Assembly: GCF_051535235.1 (NCBI RefSeq)
Contig: NZ_JBPPLZ010000005.1
Span: 124,001 to 188,000 of the forward strand
Length of the DNA: 64,000 nucleotides
Origin: Nitrobacter sp051535235
GTDB taxonomy: Bacteria; Pseudomonadota; Alphaproteobacteria; Rhizobiales; Xanthobacteraceae
Direction: 5' to 3'
The notes beneath the pieces are model-generated. The model did no database searches. It saw only the letters and a list, made by a program, of their open reading frames with translations, and was not told the origin of the DNA. The position numbers and the translations under genes are program-made. This document shows, one piece after another, positions 1 through 8,890 of this stretch. Every line of letters starts with the position of its first letter. The stretch's first letter is position 1.

Positions 1-30
1 CAGCAATGCGATCATCGTTTTACGCATCAT
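1..30 (-). CDS. 5' end of a truncated gene, possibly exported protein
   Basis: Only the first ten codons lie in the window; the gene runs off the left edge. On the minus strand two consecutive ATG codons follow a GGAG Shine-Dalgarno-like stretch, and the first residues read MMRKTMIALL, a positively charged start followed by hydrophobic residues, as in a signal peptide. The product cannot be identified. It lies downstream of, and in the same direction as, the gamma carbonic anhydrase gene. Confidence 0.4.
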   Translation of the reverse strand, partial: MMRKTMIALL

Positions 31-163
31 CAAACTCCGTCCAACTTCCTTGCGTCCCGCTGATGACATACGCCGCCTGCGCCTGATTGTTTCTCCCGAC
101 GGCATTCATTTGCTGGAATTTTGGCTCAATTCTCCGCGATCCGCGCAAGATTTCGCCGGAATC

Positions 164-694
164 TCAACCGATCCGCTTCAGACCCTTTTTGAAACGCAGC
201 CCGTTCGCGGCATAGAATTTCGCGCCCTCTCCCATTGCCTCGACCTCGGCCGGCTTCAGCGTGCGGATCGCGCGGGCGGGCGCGCCGACAATCAGGGAAT
301 ATTCCGGGAATTGCTTGCCTTCGGTGATGAGCGCACCGGCGCCGACGATGCAATGACGCCCGACCTGCACGCCGTTCATGACGATCGAGCCCATGCCGAT
401 CAGAGCGCCATCCTCAATGGTGCAGCCATGCAGAATAACGTTATGGCCGATCGTGCAGTTGGCTCCGATCGTCAGCGGAAAGCCTTCATCGGTGTGGCAG
501 ATGCTGCCGTCCTGGAGATTTGATCCCTCGCCGACCTCGATCCACTCGTTATCGCCGCGCAGCACCGCCCCGAACCAGATGCTCGCGTTCTCGCGCAGGC
601 GAACCTTGCCGATGACAGCGGCGGTGTCGGCGATGAAATAACGTCCGCTTTCAGGAAGGTCGGGCGCTTGCCCGTCGAGTTCGTAAATCGCCAT
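164..694 (-). CDS. Gamma-class carbonic anhydrase family protein
   Basis: The 176-residue protein is a left-handed parallel beta-helix (hexapeptide repeat) protein of the gamma carbonic anhydrase/YrdA family, expected to be a cytoplasmic homotrimer binding a divalent metal. The three metal-ligand histidines are visible as H67 (ICHTDEG), H84 (IGHN) and H89 (LHG), with the conserved R46-x-D48 and Q61 near the site. Length matches the family. The family members that have been assayed hydrate CO2, but many bacterial paralogues have no measured activity, so the substrate here is inferred only. It is monocistronic or co-directional with the truncated gene at the left edge. Confidence 0.92.
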   Translation of the reverse strand: MAIYELDGQAPDLPESGRYFIADTAAVIGKVRLRENASIWFGAVLRGDNEWIEVGEGSNLQDGSICHTDEGFPLTIGANCTIGHNVILHGCTIEDGALIGMGSIVMNGVQVGRHCIVGAGALITEGKQFPEYSLIVGAPARAIRTLKPAEVEAMGEGAKFYAANGLRFKKGLKRIG

Positions 695-717
695 GCTGGC
701 CTCCCTGCTGATGGTCC

Positions 718-864
718 GATTTTAACATTTGCAATCCCATTGCGGCAGACGCTCCTGCAAATGCTGGAATCAAAGAACCACTAGCAGATATAGATTCGAG
801 TGGAGTTTTGGATTTGACATCGCTTCTCGCGTTCACTGCAAACCGCGTCGCGAATGTCAATTTC
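718..864. repeat. Paired-palindrome intergenic element, copy 1 (family D)
   Basis: Two imperfect palindromes stand side by side: 718-771 (arms GATTTTAACATTTGCA and TGCAAATGCTGGAATC) and 811-864 (TTTGACATCGC with GCGAATGTCAA). The same arrangement, with clearly related arms and the same order, recurs at 56930-57075. The element fills most of the gap between the carbonic anhydrase gene and the next small gene; no coding potential was seen. Confidence 0.6.
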
Positions 865-897
865 ACTCCGCCAGAGGCGATCATGCCTTGGCGCAAT

Positions 898-1227
898 TCA
901 GGCGAGCAACCCGAAAGCCCGCAGCGTCATGACCACGCAGGTGCCTGACATCAGGCTCCAGAACCCGGCGATCACGGTCGCCATCATGACGAATTCAAAG
1001 CGCCGGCGTTCGATGCGCCGTCCGCGAAGCGTGTTGCGCATGATGATGAAGGGCGCAGCAAAGACCAGGAACGGGACCGCGGCGAAGGCCTTCGCCACGA
1101 CGCCCTGCTGCAGCAGTCCGAAGCTGGCCGGATGTTTGACGAATAGCTGATAGCCGCTGGTCAGCGCTCCCGCGATGGCGAACCCGATGCCCAGGGAAAA
1201 GAAGGAATTCAACGTATCCGGCGACAT
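898..1227 (-). CDS. Small integral membrane protein of unknown function
   Basis: A 109-residue protein starting at ATG 1227 (MSPDTLNSFF). Hydrophobic stretches near residues 8-28, 45-62 and 80-105 suggest three membrane helices separated by a basic loop (RGRRIERRRFE). A longer reading frame up to 1272 exists, but its extra N-terminus is arginine and cysteine rich and has no membrane character. No family is recognised with confidence. The gene stands alone between intergenic repeats and a divergent gene. Confidence 0.65.
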   Translation of the reverse strand: MSPDTLNSFFSLGIGFAIAGALTSGYQLFVKHPASFGLLQQGVVAKAFAAVPFLVFAAPFIIMRNTLRGRRIERRRFEFVMMATVIAGFWSLMSGTCVVMTLRAFGLLA

Positions 1228-1436
1228 CGAAAGGACATCCGCTGCACGACAACGAAGTCTCTTGCTTCGCAAAATACCGGCTTCCCCGCCACCTTATCCT
1301 TAAGGAAGGGTTAACACGGGGCCCGCCGTAATCTGCGTGGTCCGCTCGGTTCCGGCCGACCGCCACACGAAAACTCCATAATGCGTGTCATAGTCGCGGC
1401 TGATTCGCCGTCCTCGGAAATAGTCTCGTCTGCCGC

Positions 1437-2150
1437 ATGACCCTGCTGTCGTCCGCTCCGCGCCGATCGCGTGAATTCGATAAACTGCGGCGGGGTCACT
1501 TCGCTCCGCTTCTGGTTTCCGCGCTGATTGCGGCGACCGCGCTGACCCTGATCGCCTGGCTGTTGTGGCCGACCTGGGCACCCAAAGCCTTCGACAACAA
1601 TGAGCGGCTTCCGGTCAGCATCGGCGAGACGTTGTTCAATATCCCGCCTCATGCCTTCCGACGGAAAGTGCAGCGACACTCGGGACCGCAGGAAAGTGTC
1701 GACCTGAATTTCGTCTATCCATCACTGGCAACGCCGGGCGCACCCATGCGCGTCACCGCCGAGACCGTCGAACAGACGCCGCTGCCGGTCGACCGCATCT
1801 TCCTGTCGATCGCGGCACATCACGATACGTTGGCGCCCGACGTTCGCCTTCGCACGATCTATCCTCGCTATCTTGACGAGACCCGAAGCGAGCCTCAGGA
1901 CGGGCTATCGATCCACGCATTTCGCGACCGCACGCCGTATGCCGGCGAGGACCTGTTCATCGCCGAAACGCCGGCGCTGGTGGCGCGCTGCACCCGCGAC
2001 GCGGCAACGCCGGGCATGTGCCTGAGCGAACGCCGCATCGGCGGCGCCGATCTGACGTTCCGCTTTCCGCGACAATGGCTGGCAGACTGGCGCGAGGTGG
2101 CCGGCGCGATGGAGCGACTGACGCAGCAGTTGCGCGGACCGCAAAACTAG
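1437..2150 (+). CDS. Single-pass membrane-anchored protein of unknown function
   Basis: A 237-residue protein with a basic cytoplasmic N-terminus, one membrane helix at about residues 22-44, and a roughly 190-residue exported domain. The latter contains two cysteines (CTRDAATPGMC) that could form a disulfide, and it ends in a helix (LADWREVAGAMERLTQQL). The start ATG follows a short leader with weak ribosome-binding character. It is not recognised as a named family; the codon usage fits its neighbours. It sits alone, facing DUF3126 convergently. Confidence 0.75.
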   Translation: MTLLSSAPRRSREFDKLRRGHFAPLLVSALIAATALTLIAWLLWPTWAPKAFDNNERLPVSIGETLFNIPPHAFRRKVQRHSGPQESVDLNFVYPSLATPGAPMRVTAETVEQTPLPVDRIFLSIAAHHDTLAPDVRLRTIYPRYLDETRSEPQDGLSIHAFRDRTPYAGEDLFIAETPALVARCTRDAATPGMCLSERRIGGADLTFRFPRQWLADWREVAGAMERLTQQLRGPQN

Positions 2151-2304
2151 AGCGGGCATTGCAATCAGTTGTCACTGCGATGAGCGCGACAGCGGCTTTT
2201 CGAAGGAGCTTCCCGATTGCTTTGCCAGGCGCAATTGGCAAGCGCCAGTTTTGTCGCAAACTCGAAGCGACGGGAAAGCCGATCCCGCCTCAAACTGTCA
2301 CGAT

Positions 2305-2523
2305 CTAGCCGACGTCGGCCAGATCCTCCTCGAGGATCGCCATCTGAAACTGGAATGAGCGGTCGTCGTCCTCGTCATCGACGAACAGCACGCCGATGAA
2401 CTCCTCCCCGATATACACCTCGGCGGAGTCGTCCTTCTTCGGCCGCGGCACCACGCGAATCCTGGGATTGCCGAACACGCGCTTGAGATAGGCGTCGAGC
2501 TTCCTGACTTCCTGAACGTCCAC
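2305..2523 (-). CDS. DUF3126 family protein
   Basis: A 72-residue acidic cytoplasmic protein (MDVQEVRKLDAYLKRVF start) matching the small DUF3126 family found widely in Alphaproteobacteria. The pattern is an N-terminal helix, then a beta-rich segment with VVPRPKKDDSAEVYIGEEF, then an acidic tail DDEDDDRSFQFQM. It lies upstream of nothing co-directional except the divergent 1437 gene, and cysE is encoded behind it on the same strand. The function is unknown; proximity to cysE is a commonly seen arrangement in this group and may be incidental. Confidence 0.85.
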   Translation of the reverse strand: MDVQEVRKLDAYLKRVFGNPRIRVVPRPKKDDSAEVYIGEEFIGVLFVDDEDDDRSFQFQMAILEEDLADVG

Positions 2524-2562
2524 GGCGGTCTCCGCTGTAATCTGAGGGCTCGAAATTTCTAA

Positions 2563-2683
2563 AGCATTTCGCTTCTGATCGAATCAGAAGCGAGGCTCCA
2601 GATGTTGCATTGAGGCGTTTTCTTCACGCCAACGGTATCCGTCCTCGGGTCAAGTCCGAGGACATGCTTCGCTCGAAAACGCT
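2563..2683 (-). repeat. Dispersed palindromic element, family A copy 1, with nested hairpin
   Basis: Read on the minus strand it begins AGCGTTTTCGAGCGAAG, continues through a GAAGAAAACGC return arm, and ends with a second hairpin CTTCTGATTCGATCAGAAG. The same element is at 41575-41680 and a partial copy at 22379-22441. This copy carries an extra perfect hairpin at 2641-2663 (GTCCTCGG, loop gtcaagt, CCGAGGAC) inserted into the first arm. It occupies the gap between cysE and DUF3126. Confidence 0.7.
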
Positions 2684-2753
2684 ATAGATCGAGACGGCTC
2701 GCGCCGCCACAGGTTTGTTCGGATTTCAAATATTCGAAGAAAATTTTTAGCGA

Positions 2754-3581
2754 TCAAAGTCCCATTGCATTGAGCATCTGGTTCATCGTGCGTGACGGTT
2801 CCGAGCAACCGGCCGCGCCGACGATTTTGGCCGGCACGCCCGCGACGGTGACGTTATTCGGCACAGGCTTGACGACGACCGACCCGGCGGCGATGCGCGC
2901 GCAATGTCCGACCTCGATATTGCCGAGAATCTTCGCGCCTGCGCCGATCAGCACGCCGTGACGTATCTTCGGGTGCCGGTCCTCGTTTTCCTTGCCGGTG
3001 CCGCCGAGCGTGACGCCATGCAGGATCGAGACGTCATCCTCGATGACGGCGGTCTCGCCGACCACGAACCCGGTTGCATGGTCGAGGAAGATGCCGCGAC
3101 CGATCTTGGCGGCGGGATTGATGTCGACCTGGAACACCGATGAGGAGCGGCTTTGCAGATAATAGGCGAAATCCTTGCGGCCCTTCTGATGGAGCCAGTG
3201 CGCCAGCCGATGAATCTGGATGGCGTGAAAGCCCTTGAAGTAGAGCAGCGGATCGATGAACCGCGAAGTCGCCGGGTCGCGGTCGAACACCGCGACCAGA
3301 TCGGCACGAAACGCATTGCCGATATCGGGATCGTCGCGCAACGCCTCCTCGAACGTCTGACGGATCAGATCGCCCGACAATGCCGAATGGTCGAGCCGCT
3401 CGGCGACGCGATGAACCACCGCGGCCTCAAGGCGATCGTGATGCAGAACAGCCGAATAGATGAAGGACGCCAGCTCGGGTTCGCGGCGAACGATGTCCTC
3501 GGCCTCGCCGCGGATCCGATCCCAGATCGGATCGAGCGTCGCAAGCTTCGAACTCTGCGGGTTGACGTGCTGCATCGCCAT
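2754..3581 (-). CDS. cysE: Serine O-acetyltransferase
   Basis: The 275-residue enzyme transfers acetyl from acetyl-CoA to L-serine, giving O-acetylserine, the first committed step of cysteine synthesis in the cytoplasm. The N-terminal helical SATase domain (residues 15-120) precedes a hexapeptide-repeat beta-helix (about 150-250). The catalytic histidine lies in LDHATGFVVGE (H168) and the acetyl-CoA region in ILHGVTLGGTG (187-196). The C-terminal tail ends MNQMLNAMGL; in this family a C-terminal isoleucine tail commonly mediates binding to CysK, and here it ends in leucine. No cysK is adjacent. Confidence 0.95.
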   Translation of the reverse strand: MAMQHVNPQSSKLATLDPIWDRIRGEAEDIVRREPELASFIYSAVLHHDRLEAAVVHRVAERLDHSALSGDLIRQTFEEALRDDPDIGNAFRADLVAVFDRDPATSRFIDPLLYFKGFHAIQIHRLAHWLHQKGRKDFAYYLQSRSSSVFQVDINPAAKIGRGIFLDHATGFVVGETAVIEDDVSILHGVTLGGTGKENEDRHPKIRHGVLIGAGAKILGNIEVGHCARIAAGSVVVKPVPNNVTVAGVPAKIVGAAGCSEPSRTMNQMLNAMGL

Positions 3582-3839
3582 AGTCGTCTCGCACCTTGAA
3601 AAACGTCCCGAAGCATAACATGACGCAACGTCGTTGTCCCCGCCGTTCAGCCCGTAATCGTCCGGACCGACTTTGGTTAAACGACGCTAAGCAATTGAAC
3701 GGCCGCATGATATTGTCCCGCGGCAGGACTTCTGACCGGCTCCCGCTGGCCCTGATCTTCACGGTTCAAGCCACCTTCAGACCAATTTACGTCAAACAAG
3801 TTATGCATTTGCGCCAGACACTCAATATGCAAAAATGGC

Positions 3840-5231
3840 GTGCCGGCACCGGAGAACATCCCCATTTCTACCCGAGTCCTCAACAGGCGCGCCACGGAAG
3901 CACCTTGGGCCTGGATCGCGGCGATCGTCATTCCCGTTCTCCTGCTCGCCCCAGCGATCTGGAACGGCTATCCGCTGCTCGAATACGACACCGGCGGCTA
4001 TCTGGCGCGATGGTATGAAGGCTATCTCGAGCCAAGCCGTTCGACCGTGTACGGCATCTATCTTCATTTGGGAAAGGACTCGTTTTTCTGGCTTAATCTG
4101 GGATTTCAGGCGCTGCTGACGCTGTGGATCCTGCACCTGACGCTCCGCGTGCTCGGCATGGCGCAGCCGCTGCGGCTTCTCGGCATCGCCGTGATCCTGA
4201 TCCTCGGCACCGCGCTGCCGTGGCTCGCCAGCATGCTGCTGACCGACATTTTCGCGGGCCTTGCCGTGCTCGCGCTGTTTATCCTCGTCGTGCACAACGG
4301 CAAGCTCTCGACGACCGAAAAGGTTTCGCTGTTTCTTTACACGTCATTCGCGGCTGCGACCCACACAGCAACCTTCGGCGTGCTGTTCGGCCTGTGCTGC
4401 GCCGGATGGGTCATCAAGCCGTTTCTCGGCCGAAGACTTCCGGTCGCCGGACTGGTTCAGGGCTGCCTGACGCTCGTCGCGGGCGCGGCCATGCTGCTGG
4501 CTGCGAATTACGCGCTGTCAGGCCGACTTGCGTGGACGCCGGGAGGCGCCGGCGTCTCGTTCGGACGCATGATGCAGGACGGCATCGTCGCGCGCTACCT
4601 CAACGACCATTGCGACAAGATCAAGCTGAAGCTCTGTCCCTATCGCAACCAACTGCCGGCGACGGCCGACGATTTTCTCTGGGGCAACGACAGCATATTC
4701 AACAAGCTCGGTCGCTTCGAAGGCATGAACGACGAGATGGAATTCATCGCCACGAAAGCATTGGCCGCCTATCCGCTGTGGCAGACCGAAGCCGCTGTCG
4801 AAGCCACGGCCGAACAACTCGTGCAGGTCGGCACCGGCGAAGGCAGCAGCGGGTGGATTCCACATACCTATGGCATCATCGAGCGCTATCTGCCCGAACA
4901 GGTGAAGGCCATGCGCGCCGCCCAGCAGCAGCACTGGAATATCAAATTCGCCGCTATCAACTGGATTCACGTCCCGGTCGCACTCGCCTCGATGCTGTTG
5001 CTCGCCGGGATCGCCCTGGCGGCTTTATGGCGACGGCGCATCGACGACCTCGAACTACTTGCCATAACGGCTTGCGTCGCGCTACTGGGCAACGCCTTCA
5101 TCTGTGGCGTGATATCGGGCCCGCACAACCGCTACGGTGCGCGCATGGTCTGGATCGCGACATTCGTGGTGCTGATCGCGGCGTCGCGATCTCTCGCCAA
5201 GCGCTACGGGTCGGCCTCACGGCCGGTGTGA
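3840..5231 (+). CDS. Polytopic membrane protein of unknown function
   Basis: A 463-residue protein with about ten hydrophobic segments. A long soluble section (about residues 240-370) includes a cysteine pair in NDHCDKIKLKLCPYRNQLP, likely outside the membrane. The topology and the early D-T-G-G-Y motif after the first helix resemble membrane glycosyltransferase-like proteins, but no signature is decisive. The last 15 bases overlap the 3' end of the convergent hydrolase gene. The start ATG at 3840 has no strong ribosome-binding site; an in-frame alternative is not obvious. Confidence 0.75.
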   Translation: MPAPENIPISTRVLNRRATEAPWAWIAAIVIPVLLLAPAIWNGYPLLEYDTGGYLARWYEGYLEPSRSTVYGIYLHLGKDSFFWLNLGFQALLTLWILHLTLRVLGMAQPLRLLGIAVILILGTALPWLASMLLTDIFAGLAVLALFILVVHNGKLSTTEKVSLFLYTSFAAATHTATFGVLFGLCCAGWVIKPFLGRRLPVAGLVQGCLTLVAGAAMLLAANYALSGRLAWTPGGAGVSFGRMMQDGIVARYLNDHCDKIKLKLCPYRNQLPATADDFLWGNDSIFNKLGRFEGMNDEMEFIATKALAAYPLWQTEAAVEATAEQLVQVGTGEGSSGWIPHTYGIIERYLPEQVKAMRAAQQQHWNIKFAAINWIHVPVALASMLLLAGIALAALWRRRIDDLELLAITACVALLGNAFICGVISGPHNRYGARMVWIATFVVLIAASRSLAKRYGSASRPV

Positions 5232-5969
5232 CAGGAACTTCAGCACGCCTTCCTTGTAAACCTTGTCGCCGACCGCGCGCATATGATCGCGATTGGGAAT
5301 GTCCAGAACTTCAGCGCCCACTATGACGTTCGCAAGCGCCTGCGCCGATCCTGCGATCTCGTCTTTGGTGCCGACGGCAATCAGCGTCGGCGCCTTGATG
5401 CTGGCGACCTCCGCTTCCGTCATCAGCCGCCGCGATCCACGCAAACACGCCGCCAGCGCGCGACGGTCGGAGCGGGTCTGATCGGCGAACACGCGGAACG
5501 TACGCCCGAACGGATCGGTCACGTCGTCGAGTGAGGGCGCCTCCAGCGCTCTGGCGACGCTTTCGCCGGGGCCGCCGCCTTCGATCAGGCCGATTCCCAG
5601 GCCACCGAAAATCGCTGAACGCACCCGCTCCGGCCGGGTCTGCGCCAGAATTCCCGTCATCCGCGCGCCGAGCGAATAACCCATGACGTCGGCGCGCGCG
5701 ATGCCAAGGTGATCCATCAGCGCGATGATGTCGCTCGTCATCGTACCGATGTAGTAGTCTTCCGGATCGTAGAGCTTGCTGGAGTCGCCGTGACCGCGAT
5801 TGTCAAACGCGATCGCCCTGAAGCCGTTCTTGCGCAACTCCGACACCCAGGCCGGATACACCCAGTTCACGTTCTTGCTCGATGCGAAGCCATGCACGAG
5901 GACGACGGGATCGCCCTCGCCCTCGTCGAGGTAGGAAATTTCAACGCCGCCGTGATGAAAGTTCGGCAT
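5217..5969 (-). CDS. Alpha/beta-hydrolase
   Basis: A 250-residue alpha/beta-hydrolase fold protein. The oxyanion motif LVHGFASS is at 24-31, the nucleophile elbow GYSLG gives S99, and the acid and base of the triad are D203 (GTKDE) and H229 (NRDH). The family covers esterases, haloperoxidase-like enzymes and C-C hydrolases, so the substrate is unknown. ATG 5969 is chosen; ATG 5981 in frame adds MELL and is equally possible. A much longer in-frame extension to 6527 runs antisense-like through the next gene and is not credible. It is co-directional with the gene at 6026-7153. Confidence 0.88.
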   Translation of the reverse strand: MPNFHHGGVEISYLDEGEGDPVVLVHGFASSKNVNWVYPAWVSELRKNGFRAIAFDNRGHGDSSKLYDPEDYYIGTMTSDIIALMDHLGIARADVMGYSLGARMTGILAQTRPERVRSAIFGGLGIGLIEGGGPGESVARALEAPSLDDVTDPFGRTFRVFADQTRSDRRALAACLRGSRRLMTEAEVASIKAPTLIAVGTKDEIAGSAQALANVIVGAEVLDIPNRDHMRAVGDKVYKEGVLKFLSHRP

Positions 5970-6025
5970 CAGCAATTCCATGAACGGGATGGAAACGGGA
6001 TGGTCGGCAAACGACCGATGAACGC

Positions 6026-7153
6026 TTATGCCGGCGCGCCGCTGCCGGCAGACTGCGCAGCAAGCTGCCGCCGCAAACGCCTGGCTTTTGAGCGTTGCAG
6101 CCACGACAACGTCAGGCGCTCGGTCGTGGCCTTGATCGATGACAGGAAGCCGAACAACGCGAGCACCGCGCTGAACACCCACACCGCGAGATTGAACGCG
6201 CCGGCAGTCAGCAGCAGCGCGCCGCGTCCCAGAAGCTTGATAATCGCACGGGTCTGGCCGCCCTTGGCTTCGGCGAGCCGCGCCGCACGCACGACATCTT
6301 TCGGTCCTTCCGCGATCCGCAGCGTATCGAGCGCGCCCCGCGTCCCGGTCTTCTCGCCGATGCGGCCGACATCCTTGGCAAGACGCACCAACCCGCCAGC
6401 CTTCTCGGCGCGGATCGCCGCCTTCAGCGCGACGGCGGTCTGACGCGGCCGTGCCAGCGTGCCCGCCGCGGCCGCATTTTGCAGTTTCCGCAGATCGATC
6501 ATGTCGCGCGCCGAACGGCCCACCCACCGGCTCAGCCCCTCGCCGAGCCGCCCGGTCTTCCGGGCATCCTTGACCAGCGTGAGGCCGGCGCGGACCGGAG
6601 CCGCACCGCCGACCGACACGAAGGTAGCCGCCGTCACAGCGAGACCCGTGGCGGCAAGCCCGAGCAGGAGCCGGTCGGTCTGCTCGCCCATCGCGAGGTG
6701 CTTGCTCTCGCGCATGATGTCCCGGACATCACCGAACGCACTCAGATCGCCGGCGACCGTGCCAGAAAGGCTTGCGCCGTCATCAGCATTGCCAGTGACC
6801 AGCCCGATGAAAAATCTCTTGGCCATGGATTCGGTAGAATTTTCTTCTCTCACGGCTGCGGCGACGCGTTGAGACAGTTCGTCAGGCGTCGATATTCCTC
6901 TCGCCGCAGCAAGGTCGATAAAGCTGTTCGCGAGATCGGCATCGTGCGCGGCGAGCGCGGCTTCGATGTTTGCCGCCGCCAGCGCCGGATCGTTCCGGAA
7001 CGCGGAATCGAGTCGAAGATCGGAGAGACGGGCGGGATCGTCCTGTGCGCTCAGCACAGCGCCGGCGTCCCGGGCATGCGGCCATAGCAGGGCGAACGCC
7101 GTCGCGCACATCGCCGCTCCCGTCATCGCGCCGCCAATTCGCCATCGCATCAT
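6026..7153 (-). CDS. Membrane protein of unknown function
   Basis: A 375-residue alanine-rich protein. A hydrophobic N-terminal segment (about 8-30) could be a signal anchor. A middle helix pair near residues 165-190 (LLLGLAATGLAVTAATFVSV) is followed by a basic, helix-rich stretch and two C-terminal hydrophobic helices (about 310-345), then a basic tail KARRLRRQLAAQ. It resembles a conserved uncharacterised protein of Bradyrhizobium relatives; no enzyme motif is visible. It probably forms a transcription unit with the downstream hydrolase gene 56 bases away. Confidence 0.75.
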   Translation of the reverse strand: MMRWRIGGAMTGAAMCATAFALLWPHARDAGAVLSAQDDPARLSDLRLDSAFRNDPALAAANIEAALAAHDADLANSFIDLAAARGISTPDELSQRVAAAVREENSTESMAKRFFIGLVTGNADDGASLSGTVAGDLSAFGDVRDIMRESKHLAMGEQTDRLLLGLAATGLAVTAATFVSVGGAAPVRAGLTLVKDARKTGRLGEGLSRWVGRSARDMIDLRKLQNAAAAGTLARPRQTAVALKAAIRAEKAGGLVRLAKDVGRIGEKTGTRGALDTLRIAEGPKDVVRAARLAEAKGGQTRAIIKLLGRGALLLTAGAFNLAVWVFSAVLALFGFLSSIKATTERLTLSWLQRSKARRLRRQLAAQSAGSGAPA

Positions 7154-7410
7154 CGAAATCCCGTAAAATCCGCCTTTGTCATATGTAAAAAGGTGGTGTG
7201 CCGGTTTTCAATCACAACTTCCCCGACGAAAGAAGGGCTTCTCCCAACGACAGGATTATGTCGAATTTGTATGGATAATTGACCCGCTAATTTTTCCGAA
7301 TCCGTTTCCGGCGAGCTAGGAATCGAAGCCGCCGGCCAGTATGGTGCCGCGCGATGTCGTTGCGTATCCGGCGCGTGTCGAATGCCACGCAGCGAACCAA
7401 GGTGGAAAGC

Positions 7411-7656
7411 ATGTCTGATCACGTAGTCCCTCACTTTCATAACGATGCAGGCGTGGCCGTCATCCAGATCGGCTCCCGGGAATTCATGTGTGTCGGAGCC
7501 AATCCACCGTTCGACCATCCGCACGTCTTTCTCGATCTCGGCAACGACAGCGAAATCATCTGCCCGTATTGCTCGACGCTGTACCGCTTCTCAGCCGATC
7601 TCGGCGCCGGACAAGCGCGACCTCCGGAGTGCGTGGTGAGAGACAAGGTGGCCTGA
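7411..7656 (+). CDS. CHCC-type zinc-finger protein
   Basis: An 81-residue protein with the zf-CHCC pattern: C27 in MCVGANPP, H36/H38 in DHPHVFLD, and C51-x2-C54 in CPYC. The fold matches the bacterial relatives of the mitochondrial complex I subunit NDUFS6, which bind one zinc. The start ATG 7411 follows AAGGTGGAAAGC; an upstream ATG at 7354 lacks homologous character. It is followed after 7 bases by the FAD monooxygenase gene, so the two are probably cotranscribed. Confidence 0.9.
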   Translation: MSDHVVPHFHNDAGVAVIQIGSREFMCVGANPPFDHPHVFLDLGNDSEIICPYCSTLYRFSADLGAGQARPPECVVRDKVA

Positions 7657-7663
7657 TCTGCCT

Positions 7664-8869
7664 GTGACCTCGTCGCGCACGGTCGTTATCGCCGGTGCCG
7701 GAATCGGAGGTCTGACGGCATCGCTTGCACTGGCCGCCAAGGGCTTTCGCGTTCTCATCATCGAGACAGCCGGGCGCCTCGAAGAAATCGGCGCGGGCCT
7801 GCAACTCTCGCCGAACGCCACACGCATCCTGATCGGCCTCGGCCTGCACGCGCGGCTGTCCGCACGCGCGCTGGTGCCCGAGGCCATCAGCATCATGAGC
7901 GCGCGGCACGGCGGCGAGATCTGCCGCCTGCCGCTCGGCGAGACGGCTACGTTGCGCGCAGGCGCGCCCTACTGGGTGATGCATCGCGGCGGCCTGCAGG
8001 CGGCGCTGCTGGAGCAGGTTCGCGATCATCCCGACATTGAATTGCGCCTCGGCGCTGCGGTCGAAGACGCGACCTCCCATGCTGACGGCGTCACCGTGAA
8101 TTTGCGCGGCGGCACAGATCGCGCAAAGACCGCATGGGCGCTGATCGGCGCCGATGGCATGTGGTCCGCGCTCCGCACTCGATTGTTTCCAGATGCGAGC
8201 CCGCGATTTTCCGGCCTGATCGCATGGCGCGGCACCGTCGAGGCGTCTCAGTTGCCGCACGACATGATCACGCGCCGCGTGCAGCTCTGGATGGGACCGC
8301 ACGCGCATCTCGTATCCTATCCGATGCCCGGCGGAAGGCAGGTCAACATCGTCGCGGTGGTGCCGGACACATGGAATCAGCCCGGCTGGAGCGCCTCCGG
8401 CGACGCCGCCGACATCAAGCACAGGTTCGCGCAAGCGCGCTGGTCTGAGCCGGCACGCATGTTGATCGATGCCGTAGCCGCAGACGGCTGGCGCAAATGG
8501 GCATTATTTACGATTCCGCCGATGGCCGCGTGGCACCGTGATGCAATGGCTCTCCTCGGGGATGCCGCCCATGCGATGCTGCCGTTTGCCGCGCAAGGCG
8601 CGGGCATGGCGATCGAGGATGCCGCGATACTCGCTCAATGTCTCGGCGAGGCCGCGAACGAGAATGCCGCTGGCGCCGCGGCTGCGCTTGCGCGTTACAC
8701 GAACTTGCGTCGCGCGCGCGTCGCACAGGTGCAGGCGCTTGCGGAACGAAATGGGCGGATCAGCCATCTCGCGGGAGCCGCCGCGCTGGCGCGCGATCTC
8801 GTCATCAAGGCAATCGGACCGCAGCTCATGCTGGCGCGTCAGGACTGGATCTACAATTGGCGACCCTGA
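7664..8869 (+). CDS. FAD-dependent aromatic-ring-type monooxygenase
   Basis: The 401-residue flavoprotein belongs to the PHBH/salicylate hydroxylase-like class A monooxygenases. The GxGxxG dinucleotide motif is at residues 11-16 (GAGIGG). The DG motif is in LIGADGMWSALR, and the second FAD motif is GDAAHAMLPFAAQGAG. The likely reaction is NAD(P)H-dependent hydroxylation of a small aromatic compound, or a ubiquinone-related step, but the substrate cannot be read from sequence. The start is GTG, 7 bases after the zinc-finger gene stop, indicating a two-gene operon. Confidence 0.88.
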   Translation: MTSSRTVVIAGAGIGGLTASLALAAKGFRVLIIETAGRLEEIGAGLQLSPNATRILIGLGLHARLSARALVPEAISIMSARHGGEICRLPLGETATLRAGAPYWVMHRGGLQAALLEQVRDHPDIELRLGAAVEDATSHADGVTVNLRGGTDRAKTAWALIGADGMWSALRTRLFPDASPRFSGLIAWRGTVEASQLPHDMITRRVQLWMGPHAHLVSYPMPGGRQVNIVAVVPDTWNQPGWSASGDAADIKHRFAQARWSEPARMLIDAVAADGWRKWALFTIPPMAAWHRDAMALLGDAAHAMLPFAAQGAGMAIEDAAILAQCLGEAANENAAGAAAALARYTNLRRARVAQVQALAERNGRISHLAGAAALARDLVIKAIGPQLMLARQDWIYNWRP

Positions 8870-8890
8870 ATCAGGCGGAGCGCAGTGACG

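Noticed and set aside
5970..6527. Upstream extension of the alpha/beta-hydrolase frame
   Set aside because: The extension runs through the preceding gene in another frame and is Arg/Gly-rich; the hydrolase family begins near 5969.
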